A stretch of 64,000 nucleotides of DNA, taken from NCBI GenBank assembly GCA_902773925.1, contig CACYGI010000002.1, positions 224,990 to 288,989 on the forward strand, read 5' to 3'. Below the pieces are notes generated by a model. It was not told where the DNA came from. It saw only the letters and a program-made list of their open reading frames with translations, and did no database searches. Source of the stretch: an uncultured Bacteroidia bacterium. GTDB lineage: Bacteria > Bacteroidota > Bacteroidia > Bacteroidales > UBA932. The translations under genes were made by a program, and so were the position numbers. Positions within the stretch are counted from its first letter, which is position 1; each line of letters opens with the position of its first letter. Below, one piece after another: positions 54,832-62,080 of the stretch.

Positions 54832-56219
54832 TATTCCCCAATAACGTTAAGTTCAGCGTCTACTTTATATGGCTTCTGGCCGAAGGCAAGGTTCATCAGA
54901 GCAAACCTGTCTTTGAGTTCGAGTGCAGTGTAGCGGTTCACGGCACCACTACCTGCCTTATGGAGACCGGCGGCGTACTTGTCGATCTGGACCTTGTTCA
55001 TCATATCGACGTGGGTCTTTCTCGCCAACTTACTCGTACCAGCCTCATGTAAAGGCAAATATACATTTTCTTTTCGAGACTCGTCGTAATGAGCGACCTT
55101 CCTGTCAAATCCGCAGGTCTTCAGCATGACCTTAATAAGGCTGTTGTAGCCGTTCGTACCGTTGATATTGCGGAGAATCTTGAACTGGAAATTGTAACGC
55201 TTGATGATGTCAAAAGCATAGCGGACGATGGGCGTCATCAGCTCAGTGTTGCCGGACTGCTCGCCAGCGGTCTTGTGGGGGATGTAATGAATATAAGGTA
55301 TGCCGTCCTCGGAGACACCCACCTTTTCCATGTTGAACTTTTGAAAGTCGCCGATACGACAGCCGAAGGCGCACTGGACCACGAAGGCATCCCGGGTCTC
55401 CCTCAAGAAGACGGGGAGTTCTGCGTTGCGGAGTTTGGTCAGTTCCTCGGCACGAAGGAAGATGGGGTCATCGAACTGGGTCTTCATCACGGTGCGACGG
55501 CGCTCAGTGCCCAGGCGGCGGAAAGGAGACTTCCGAATCTCATCATTATCGTCCAGGATGGTGAAGAAGGTCTGGAGCATCTTCAACTGGGAGACGACAG
55601 TGTTGGTGGATGCACGGGCCGAGGGGAGATTGTTCTGCTTGATGTCTTTGTACAGGCGCTTGTGCTTGGGGACGTACTTGTACTCCTCGTAGATGAAGTT
55701 GCGGAACTCCATCAACATATCCGCCGTGAATTCTTCAGCGGTGATTTCGGAGAGACCATTTATTATAAGGAAGCGGCGGAGTTTGGAGCCGACCACCTTG
55801 ACGTGCTTCTGACGAGCCTCGCTCATAATGCCATCGCGGACGGATTCTTCTGCGTAGCGGTCATACCGATCCAGGAGGGAGGGGTTTTCCGTCCGGAGTT
55901 CTACAATGGGGCGAAGGAGTTTCTCCACCTCGGCCTGCAGCACCTCGGATGTAATGTCGAGGCCCTGCTGCTTCATTCCGCGGTAAGCCTGGGAGATGAT
56001 GGGCTTCCTCTCCTTAATCTTATCAACCATACCCAGGTCTACAGATGTGACTTTGGGCTTGGGTGTGCCGTCTGATTTTAGCTTGGATATTTGCTTGACA
56101 TCAATAGGAATGTCGCTCTTGTAGTAGATGTCAACGGTCTCTCCGTCGCGGAGTCTGAACATGATGGGAACAGTCCCGTCCTTCTTTGTTGTGCGCACGC
56201 GCAGCGTAATTCTTTCCAT
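54831..56219 (-). CDS. Tyrosine-type integrase
   Basis: Site-specific recombinase of the element, about 462 aa. The N-terminal arm-binding region (ITLRVRTTKKDGTVPIMFRLRDGE) is Bacteroidetes-type; a SAM-like core-binding domain lies at about 105-225; the catalytic domain has Arg in CAFGCRIGDF, the second Arg in KLARKTHVDM (Lys where the first His of HxxR is usual), His in GLHKAGSG and nucleophilic Tyr in VNRYTAL. ATG at 56219 is preferred over TTG at 56228. Its promoter overlaps putative arm sites, so integrase could repress itself. Confidence 0.93.
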   Translation of the reverse strand: MERITLRVRTTKKDGTVPIMFRLRDGETVDIYYKSDIPIDVKQISKLKSDGTPKPKVTSVDLGMVDKIKERKPIISQAYRGMKQQGLDITSEVLQAEVEKLLRPIVELRTENPSLLDRYDRYAEESVRDGIMSEARQKHVKVVGSKLRRFLIINGLSEITAEEFTADMLMEFRNFIYEEYKYVPKHKRLYKDIKQNNLPSARASTNTVVSQLKMLQTFFTILDDNDEIRKSPFRRLGTERRRTVMKTQFDDPIFLRAEELTKLRNAELPVFLRETRDAFVVQCAFGCRIGDFQKFNMEKVGVSEDGIPYIHYIPHKTAGEQSGNTELMTPIVRYAFDIIKRYNFQFKILRNINGTNGYNSLIKVMLKTCGFDRKVAHYDESRKENVYLPLHEAGTSKLARKTHVDMMNKVQIDKYAAGLHKAGSGAVNRYTALELKDRFALMNLAFGQKPYKVDAELNVIGE

Positions 56220-56244
56220 ATTCCCCAATTTTTATAGTACACAA

Positions 56245-56290
56245 CAAAGATACAAAATTTATCTGAAATTTGTCCCGAAATTGTCCCGAT
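56245..56290 (-). promoter_or_regulatory. Integrase promoter and right arm-type sites
   Basis: Leftward -7 TATCTTTG at 56245-56252, 26 bases before the integrase ATG. Upstream at 56269-56290 lies a pair of GTCCC cores 11 bp apart, matching the left-end pair at 39354-39375 with two differences. The -33 region falls in or beside this pair. Confidence 0.55.
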
Positions 56291-56405
56291 AAATTGGCGA
56301 TGAGCGTTATTTATTTGTTTGCGAATGTTGGGGAAATCTTTGTAAGTAGTTGATAATCATATAACATTAAGCAAAAACGAGATAACACCCGTAAACAAAA
56401 TGTGG

Positions 56406-56432
56406 ATTCTGTAGGAGTCACTTCAAAACCCC
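56406..56432 (+). repeat. Right att-like direct repeat
   Basis: 27-bp partner of the repeat at 39293, one mismatch. Again it runs into a terminator hairpin, but with different loop and second arm, so each junction has its own hairpin. Confidence 0.8.
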
Positions 56433-56459
56433 GTCTGACACACGTCAGATGGGGTTTTT
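56425..56459. terminator. Terminator hairpin at right att
   Basis: AAAACCCC-G-TCTGAC pairs with GTCAGA-T-GGGGTTTT (one G-T pair) around a 4-base loop; flanked by A-rich and T-rich sequence. It ends the leftward or rightward transcripts at the junction. Confidence 0.8.
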
Positions 56460-56467
56460 CTTTAAAA

Positions 56468-56489
56468 TTGCACCAAAATTGTACCAAAG
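56468..56489. promoter_or_regulatory. Diverged arm-type sites beyond the right att
   Basis: TTGCACCAAAATTGTACC has the same 11-bp-spaced pair as the element ends but with GCACC/GTACC cores. It lies 36 bases after the repeat, the same distance as the left-end sites (35). This suggests the left end of a second related element. Confidence 0.45.
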
Positions 56490-56500
56490 AATAGTCCAGT

Positions 56501-57358
56501 TTACCAATTGTTCTCGCCATCAAAAAGCGGGGCTACAAACTGCCGGGCAATATGCTCATTGATCGGCTTGTGGTATGCGAGGAAGATCATGAAGGGAAGA
56601 CGGGTGGCTGCGTAAGGATATAGCGTACGGACCTTGTCCTCTAAATCTTTTCCTTTGGCCTCAAAATAAGCCGCCGAAAACACCTGCCAGTGATGGGAAA
56701 GCTGGTCTGGAGACAGGTGAAATAGCTCTTGGCTGCGCTCTTCGTTTGTAATGCCGGTAATGCGCCAGGTAAAGCCCAGGTCCCATTCTGGGACGCCATA
56801 ACTGAACTGTCCAACATCTATCCAGAGGTCTCTGTTCCCGGAGCGGATGATGTTCCCTATCTGGAGGTCTCCGTGAAGGCAATAGGGATGCTCGGGAACC
56901 GTCTTGATGAAATCCATTATCCTTCCACGGAGAAAGTCCGGGGCCATCTCCCTGTTCTCATAGAATGAAAGCAGACGCTGTTTCATGGACGGGACGAGGG
57001 TGGTGTCGGCAGGCGTAGCATGGAGACTCCGCGCGAGCGTTGCGAATTCTTTGCTCAGCGGTTCCATACGTTCAGGATTCTCCGAAATGATGCGTGCAAA
57101 AGACTTTTTGTCCTCTATCAGCTCATATTCTGCGCCGTAGCGTTCCCCGTCCGTAACAAGACGGATGGGACGGGGTGTCGGAATACCCAGTTCATAGACG
57201 GTTTGAGAGGTAAAGAACTCCTGCGCCGCCATATCTGCAGCAAAGCCCGGTGTAAATAATTTCGCCAGCCGTTTCTCCTGCTTGTGAGTGTACGTTAGCG
57301 CAGTTCCGCCTGCTCCCGAAAGAGAGTATTCGTCAAGGTTGATTTGCTGATAATCCAT
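56501..57358 (-). CDS. APH-fold kinase-like protein A
   Basis: 285 aa of the aminoglycoside/choline-kinase fold. Catalytic loop CLHGDLQIGNII (HGDxxxxN) and metal motif LWIDVGQFSYG, where the usual D-x-D is D-V-G, near residues 160-185. The N-lobe has LSGAGGTALTY as a nucleotide loop. Related to the Fibrobacter-type TIGR02172 group of unknown substrate; antibiotic resistance should not be assumed. It is the last gene of a four-gene operon. Confidence 0.8.
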   Translation of the reverse strand: MDYQQINLDEYSLSGAGGTALTYTHKQEKRLAKLFTPGFAADMAAQEFFTSQTVYELGIPTPRPIRLVTDGERYGAEYELIEDKKSFARIISENPERMEPLSKEFATLARSLHATPADTTLVPSMKQRLLSFYENREMAPDFLRGRIMDFIKTVPEHPYCLHGDLQIGNIIRSGNRDLWIDVGQFSYGVPEWDLGFTWRITGITNEERSQELFHLSPDQLSHHWQVFSAAYFEAKGKDLEDKVRTLYPYAATRLPFMIFLAYHKPINEHIARQFVAPLFDGENNW

Positions 57359-57374
57359 AACACAACCCTGATTC

Positions 57375-58682
57375 TTATAAACTCACATCGTATGCATTAA
57401 TCGCTTCGGCGAATCTATTCTCGACGTCGGACAGGAGGTAAAGCCCATCAGCATTTTCCATAAGACCTTCCAGTTGCAGGCGCACTGCGACTGGAGGCTG
57501 GGAATAAGACATCGCGCTCTCGCTGCGGATTTGGCTGGTCGAAGCATAGATAATCCAGATATCCGCATACTCCTTCCCGTCTTTGGCTTTGAATTTTTCG
57601 ATGACTACTTTAGATCCGATGGGAGTATGCTTTTCTATCGTTTCCGGCAAATCGTATGCTCTTGTATCAAGGGCGGCCAGCACACTGCCGATATTCGAGT
57701 CGTGCCCGCAAAGGAATGTAAAAATGCGATTATCCTGCTGCAATTCCGAGAGCATGGTCTGCAACAGAGGATGTGCAACGTTGACGGCGACGGAAGGGGC
57801 GGTGAACAGAACATCCCCGTACCATTCCTTGACCAGAGCGACATTCACCCAATCATCGGCGCCCATTTCATAACCGAATGCAGCTTTCCTGGCGTCCGGT
57901 TCTTCATAGTATTGAAGCACCAGTGCATCTGATACTGTGCAGGCCATCTTGAGGCCTCCGTTCATAAAAGGCTCCGCGTTTAATTTGAATCCTACGGAAG
58001 ACGGGTACTGAGAGAAAGACGTGGTGTCCGGATATGCCGGCGACCTGGTTATCCCGATCATATTCTCAATCAGTTTATACTGCGAAACAACATGGGCATC
58101 GATGTCGCCCATCCCGGCAGATATTTCCTTCTGTGCCTTTTCCGTAAACCCTTCCGGCAACTTGGTAATCTGCGGGTTGAATACCGGGTCCATCTTGTCG
58201 AATTCCACTTTCATTTCTACCTCAGGGGTCATTCCTGGGAATACGGCATCGGCAAAAGTGCGGGCCGTGAGTTGGCAGCGCTGCTTGGCATTGGCATAAA
58301 AGCGGAACTTTCCGTTACCTGCGGCATATTGATTGGTAAAACCTTTTTTCGTGAGCCATTCACGGAAGAAGGAACCCATTTTAGCCTCCAGCCTCTGGCC
58401 CTTGGCAGTAAGATAACTGGCCGGATCTTCCCACTGGAACCACTGATAGGAAGGATCAGTTACGCGGGAAAGGACGGATCCTTTACCGACTAGTGGCGTG
58501 CGGATGTTATGCCGGCTCAGGACCACCATCTGTTCCAGTTCGTATTTATCCTGAAAATCATCTGCACGTTCCAGCCATTCTGTCTGATTCAGTGACTCTT
58601 GGGCTTGTCCCGGATTACACGCCCAAAGCAGGAGGGCAATTGCGGAGAACCCGATAAATCTCTGAAAAAAAGTGCGTTTCAT
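57375..58682 (-). CDS. Histidine acid phosphatase lipoprotein
   Basis: 435 aa with a lipoprotein signal (FSAIALLLWAC, Cys about residue 22). The catalytic motif appears as LSRHNIRTPL (RHxxRxP) near residue 56, and the proton-donor motif as FLCGHDSN near residue 315. Family members are glucose-1-phosphatases, phytases and MINPP-type enzymes, so the substrate is an external phosphate ester. The start overlaps the tyrosine-phosphatase gene by 4 bases. Confidence 0.87.
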   Translation of the reverse strand: MKRTFFQRFIGFSAIALLLWACNPGQAQESLNQTEWLERADDFQDKYELEQMVVLSRHNIRTPLVGKGSVLSRVTDPSYQWFQWEDPASYLTAKGQRLEAKMGSFFREWLTKKGFTNQYAAGNGKFRFYANAKQRCQLTARTFADAVFPGMTPEVEMKVEFDKMDPVFNPQITKLPEGFTEKAQKEISAGMGDIDAHVVSQYKLIENMIGITRSPAYPDTTSFSQYPSSVGFKLNAEPFMNGGLKMACTVSDALVLQYYEEPDARKAAFGYEMGADDWVNVALVKEWYGDVLFTAPSVAVNVAHPLLQTMLSELQQDNRIFTFLCGHDSNIGSVLAALDTRAYDLPETIEKHTPIGSKVVIEKFKAKDGKEYADIWIIYASTSQIRSESAMSYSQPPVAVRLQLEGLMENADGLYLLSDVENRFAEAINAYDVSL

Positions 58683-59500
58683 GTGTATGTTTGATAATTA
58701 TTTGCCGGTGAAAGGTAACGTTTCCGGAGGATTCGGATATCATCATCCGTCAGGCCCATTGGGCCCTTCAGGTAGGCTTCTATGGAGCCATACTGCTGGT
58801 CAACGGTGTCCAGGGCCTTGACGAAGTTCTCCGTATTGGCTCCCAGGAAGGCTTTCACTACGGCTACCTCTTCCTCCTTTCCGCCCCAGAACCTGACGAG
58901 GCGGGAATACTTCCTGACATCCTTCTCATAGGCCTTATTGGTAGCCTCGAAATCGGACACGATGGTTTCACGGCTGGCGCCGAGTGCTGCCAGAAGCAAG
59001 GCCGAGGCAATGCCGGTGCGGTCCTTCCCCTGTGTGCAGTGATAGAGGATAGCGCCGTTTTCCGTATCCACCACTAGGCGCAGGAAGCGGGCAAACTGCA
59101 GTTGACAATCCGGGTCAAACAGCAGTGTAGGATACATCCCTTTTGCTATAGCCTTTGCCTTCTCGTTGAAGGCAGCGAACATAATGACTTTCTTTACCTC
59201 GAACTTTTTGCGGCCAGTCACCTTCTTCATTTCCTCTTCTGTAGCGTTAGCCGCGGCATTGCCGCTGGCGTCAATGGGAAGATTTACATATTTTGCCCCT
59301 GGGACGTCCTTGTTCGCTTTGCCCTTCAGGTCCACCTCCGTTCGGAAATCTACCACCATCGTAACCGGAAGGCTTTCCAGATATGCGATGTCTGCGTCCG
59401 AAGCGTCGGCCAAATGGGCAGAACGGATGAGCAGGCATGTTTTCACACACTTGCCTCCGTCCACCTCATAACCGCCCAAGTCCCGTAGGTTCACTATCAT
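58679..59500 (-). CDS. Tyrosine-phosphatase-type protein
   Basis: 273 aa, cysteine phosphatase of the Y_phosphatase3 type. LRDLGGYEVDGG at the start is the family's N-terminal block; VDFRTEVDL follows; the P-loop is HCTQGKDRTGIAS near residue 155 (Cys and Arg present). No signal peptide, so it acts in the cytoplasm. Both neighbours overlap it by 4 bases. Lipid, inositol or sugar phosphate substrates are known for relatives. Confidence 0.87.
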   Translation of the reverse strand: MIVNLRDLGGYEVDGGKCVKTCLLIRSAHLADASDADIAYLESLPVTMVVDFRTEVDLKGKANKDVPGAKYVNLPIDASGNAAANATEEEMKKVTGRKKFEVKKVIMFAAFNEKAKAIAKGMYPTLLFDPDCQLQFARFLRLVVDTENGAILYHCTQGKDRTGIASALLLAALGASRETIVSDFEATNKAYEKDVRKYSRLVRFWGGKEEEVAVVKAFLGANTENFVKALDTVDQQYGSIEAYLKGPMGLTDDDIRILRKRYLSPANNYQTYT

Positions 59501-60363
59501 AGATAATACCCTTTGACAAGTTTTCTGACGTGCATACCGAAGAACAACTTCTCCAGGAAGGTGGGCCGGACAAAGCAGGTGCGCACAATAACGTCCAGGC
59601 AGGCAAACTTGCCGGCAAGTCTGTCAAACTCAGAATGGTCTTCCTTGCCGGTGAATTCCTTGGCAAAAGCATCCCAGAAGCGGCCAAACTGCTCCTGTGT
59701 CATGTGAAAGATTTCCTGCACTTGCTTCATCGGCGCATAGACTTTACAAATCTGGAACAGGTGGCCGATGTCGAACATAGGGTCTCCATACGCAAAACGG
59801 TCCAGGTCTATCCAGTAGAAAGAGTCGCCGGACTGGATGATGTTTCCCGTCTGGAAATCGCCGTGCACGCATGTGGTTTTCTCGGGGATGGATTCGGCGA
59901 ACGCACGGATGATTCGACGGTTTTTCTTGCTCGTAAAGTCTGCATGGTCGATAGCCCAGAGTACCTGTTCCTTCCGGTTGGGAAAACAGCCGGTATTGCA
60001 GGGCGTAGCAAAGAGTTCCTTGCCTTTTTGGCACAGAAGCCGGGCCATTTCTTCCGTACGCTCCGGCTCGTCGTGGCAGATGCGGGACAGGGATTTCTTG
60101 TCTTTTACAAGCTGAGAGATAGTTGCATAGGCCTCTCCTACGCGAACTATCTCGTAAACATGAGGCACGGAAAGTCCTAATGCCTCAACGGCTTTGGATA
60201 CGTCGAACTCATGCTTGACGGCATCAAATGTACTTAAGCGGCCGTTGTTCACTTTGAGGATTTTTCCGGGTGCCGCGGGGTTCACATAAGTTTTTCCGTT
60301 GCCTCCTTTACCTACCTGCTGCCACTGCGACAGGTCTATTTGCGGATAGTTTTCGTTTATCAT
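59497..60363 (-). CDS. APH-fold kinase-like protein B
   Basis: 288 aa, paralog of the kinase at 56501. Nucleotide loop VGKGGNGKTY, catalytic loop CVHGDFQTGNII and metal motif YWIDLDRFAYGD (D-L-D, intact here). TIGR02172-like. It is the first gene of the operon APH-B, tyrosine phosphatase, acid phosphatase, APH-A; gaps or overlaps are 4, 4 and 16 bases. The Fic gene ends 10 bases upstream on the same strand. Confidence 0.82.
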   Translation of the reverse strand: MINENYPQIDLSQWQQVGKGGNGKTYVNPAAPGKILKVNNGRLSTFDAVKHEFDVSKAVEALGLSVPHVYEIVRVGEAYATISQLVKDKKSLSRICHDEPERTEEMARLLCQKGKELFATPCNTGCFPNRKEQVLWAIDHADFTSKKNRRIIRAFAESIPEKTTCVHGDFQTGNIIQSGDSFYWIDLDRFAYGDPMFDIGHLFQICKVYAPMKQVQEIFHMTQEQFGRFWDAFAKEFTGKEDHSEFDRLAGKFACLDVIVRTCFVRPTFLEKLFFGMHVRKLVKGYYL

Positions 60364-60373
60364 GGGGGGCTAT

Positions 60374-61408
60374 TTAAAAGTAGGTCTGAACGGCGAAAGC
60401 AAATTGGTCGATGAATATCTTCTTGAAAGCAGAGATGTTGTTCTGCTCATAGAAGATAAGCATGGCCTTCTTATAGTCCACGGAATCCACTGTACGGAAG
60501 GAGATGGGGCAATACTTGTTGGCGATGAGGATGGCATTGCTGGTGATGCGGGCTGTCCGTTTATTGCCGTCGGAGAATGCTTGGATATAGGACAGCAGCA
60601 ACAGAGCCAGTAAGGCTTTCTCAAAGACGTTCTCTTTTCCGTTGATAAGGCGACAACTGTCTTCGAGAGCTTCTCGGATCTGGTATTCGTTGTCCAGGGG
60701 GTAGTAGTTGGTGCCGGTAATACCGACGCGGCGCTTGCGTATACCTTTATCCACATCTAATTCCTTGGTGAGGAGGGAATGGAGTTCTTCTATACGCCAG
60801 AGGGAGATTTCCTTGAGGTACTCCGGATCGGCCAGGACAAAGTCTAGGGCATCTTTGTGATTGAGGAGCATTACGGCTTCTTCCTTCGTCTTGCCGGAGG
60901 CGGTCTGCTTCTCTTTCAGTAGTATTTCGGTCTCCAGAAGGGAGTAGGTGTTCCCTTCGATCTGGGATGACTTCCAGCTGAGGTCGATGCCCAGACGCTC
61001 CATCTCTTTGCGGTACTCATTAGGAGTAATACCTTCCAGGTTTCGGGTAAACTGGGCCTGCAGGGCATCAAGACGATCTTTCTCCTCAGCCGAGAAAAGA
61101 TCTACTTTGGGGAGGATGTTGTTGATCAGGTCGAAGTTGAAGCTGGTTTGAACTGTGCGTTCATCCGTTTCCTTCTGGAAATATGTATCAATGTCCAGAG
61201 GCATTGTTACATGAGTCTGCGGGGACACGCTGTATCGCGTGGCGCGACCCTGGCCGGAGACAATGGCGGAGCCTGCCTCCACCAGCGAGGCAAGGATGCG
61301 CTTGACCGTAGCGGGGCTTTCCGTAAGGTTCATTCCGGTCTCAATCTCGCTTCTGGAGGAGGCAGGACGATAGTGCAGGAACTGGAGTATTTCGTTTTCT
61401 CTGGTCAT
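60374..61408 (-). CDS. Fic-fold protein with degenerate catalytic motif and wHTH
   Basis: 344 aa. Residues 1-65 form a winged helix (EILQFLHYRPASSRSEIETGMNLTESPATVKRIL) likely to bind DNA. The inhibitory helix motif SSQIEGN is near residue 150. The Fic motif is QAFSDGNKRTAR at residues 276-287, so the catalytic His of HxFx(D/E)GNxRxxR is Gln. AMP transfer may be lost or altered. An array of GAGCCG half-sites precedes the gene and suggests self-regulation. Confidence 0.85.
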   Translation of the reverse strand: MTRENEILQFLHYRPASSRSEIETGMNLTESPATVKRILASLVEAGSAIVSGQGRATRYSVSPQTHVTMPLDIDTYFQKETDERTVQTSFNFDLINNILPKVDLFSAEEKDRLDALQAQFTRNLEGITPNEYRKEMERLGIDLSWKSSQIEGNTYSLLETEILLKEKQTASGKTKEEAVMLLNHKDALDFVLADPEYLKEISLWRIEELHSLLTKELDVDKGIRKRRVGITGTNYYPLDNEYQIREALEDSCRLINGKENVFEKALLALLLLSYIQAFSDGNKRTARITSNAILIANKYCPISFRTVDSVDYKKAMLIFYEQNNISAFKKIFIDQFAFAVQTYF

Positions 61409-61423
61409 GGTTCTTTCGATTTA

Positions 61424-61503
61424 CGGCTCAAATATAAGAAAATACGGCTCTTTTTCCAAATATTTGAGCCGAAAAAATGCAAAATTGGCGAAGTGTTGAG
61501 CCG
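61424..61503. promoter_or_regulatory. Promoter and GAGCCG operator array of the Fic gene
   Basis: Leftward -7 TATATTTG at 61429-61436. Half-sites: CGGCTC at 61424 and 61445, GAGCCG at 61466 and 61498. The first three are spaced exactly 21 bp (two helical turns). GGCTCAAATA and TATTTGAGCC form a 10-bp inverted repeat around the promoter. Confidence 0.55.
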
Positions 61504-61527
61504 AAAACGGTATAATAATGCGCTTCT

Positions 61528-61576
61528 ATGCAATTAGATGCAATGTGCTAAATGGCTATTATGCAACTATTTGCAA
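61528..61576 (+). repeat. Pair of ATGCAA-type direct repeats
   Basis: ATGCAATTAGATGCAA (61528-61543) and ATGCAACTATTTGCAA (61561-61576), 16 bp with three differences, 33 bp apart. They lie upstream of the Fic promoter and may be protein-binding sites. Confidence 0.4.
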
Positions 61577-61611
61577 GGAGGCTTGCTATAGGATTTACGA
61601 CAATTGGTGTT

Positions 61612-61707
61612 TTAGGGAAATGCTTTGTGTTTCCTGTAACTAATTCGGGGGTGCTTAGATAACAAAGCAGATACCAGAACATTGGTATCAATCACGACAT
61701 AAATCAT
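61612..61707 (-). pseudogene. Truncated PIN-domain toxin remnant
   Basis: The frame from 61707 reads MIYVVIDTNVLVSALLSKHP, a typical PIN-domain N-terminus with the first catalytic Asp, then continues with unrelated residues to a stop at 61612. About 110 residues of a normal PIN domain are missing and no antitoxin gene is seen beside it. Confidence 0.6.
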
Positions 61708-61821
61708 ACCTTTTCCTCCCGCGCCTGCCACCGCTGACGCGCGGCGGTTCGGGATTAGCCCGCGCCGGGGGCGCGGCCTTTTCCCTGGCCGCTCGCCGCG
61801 GGGGCCCTTGCAAGCTTTGGC

Positions 61822-61958
61822 GGGATGAAGAGATGAAAACCGGCTCCTGCCGGTTTTTATAAAAACGCGGGCCATCTTGAAAGCTAGCTTTCAGAGTGGC
61901 CCACGTTTTATAAAAATACAGGCACGGCTCTGCCGTGCCTGTTTCATCTCTTCATCCC
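61822..61958. repeat. Nested palindromic element beside tRNA-Ser
   Basis: A perfect 17-bp inverted repeat (GGGATGAAGAGATGAAA at 61822-61838 and its complement at 61942-61958) encloses three hairpins: AAAACCGGC/GCCGGTTTT (61836-61857), TATAAAAACG..GGGCCA..TGAAAGC with its mirror (61858-61912), and ACAGGCACGGC/GCCGTGCCTGT (61918-61942). The whole folds as a three-way cloverleaf. The flank 61715-61820 is GC-rich and palindromic, with no gene. Confidence 0.7.
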
Positions 61959-61970
61959 TTGGATGCTTGC

Positions 61971-62054
61971 GGAAGGTGAGGGATTCGAACCCCCGGAACG
62001 TTACCGCTCAACAGTTTTCAAGACTGCCGCCATCGACCACTCGGCCAACCTTCC
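61971..62054 (-). tRNA. tRNA-Ser (anticodon UGA)
   Basis: 84 nt, type II tRNA with a long variable arm. Acceptor ends GGAAGGT/ACCTTCC pair; the D-arm is GGCCGAGTGGTCGATGGC, the anticodon loop has TGA in CTTGAAAA, and the T-arm is GGGTTCGAATCCC. CCA is not encoded. Confidence 0.93.
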
Positions 62055-62080
62055 TTTAAGTGTTGCAAAGTTAATAAAAA

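Larger units (their letters stand above)
39293..56432. mobile_element. 17.1-kb integrated element with tyrosine integrase
   Basis: Bounded by 27-bp direct repeats. The integrase gene lies at the right end, 187 bases inside the repeat. Matching double GTCCC sites lie inside both ends. All recognised genes run leftward: integrase, 729-aa protein, HTH protein, BT4734-like primase, DUF3987, RM trio, structured non-coding region, four small proteins. No relaxase, conjugation, terminase, portal or capsid gene is recognised. It could be a phage satellite, a cryptic prophage piece or a non-self-mobile integrative element. Confidence 0.8.

Noticed and set aside
56501-60363. Aminoglycoside resistance genes
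   Set aside because: The APH-fold proteins have the catalytic loop but resemble a broad small-molecule kinase group of unknown substrate, and sit with phosphatases rather than resistance genes.
61971-62054. tRNA-Ser as the integration site of the 17-kb element
   Set aside because: Neither 27-bp repeat resembles the tRNA 3' end, and the tRNA lies 5.5 kb from the nearest repeat.
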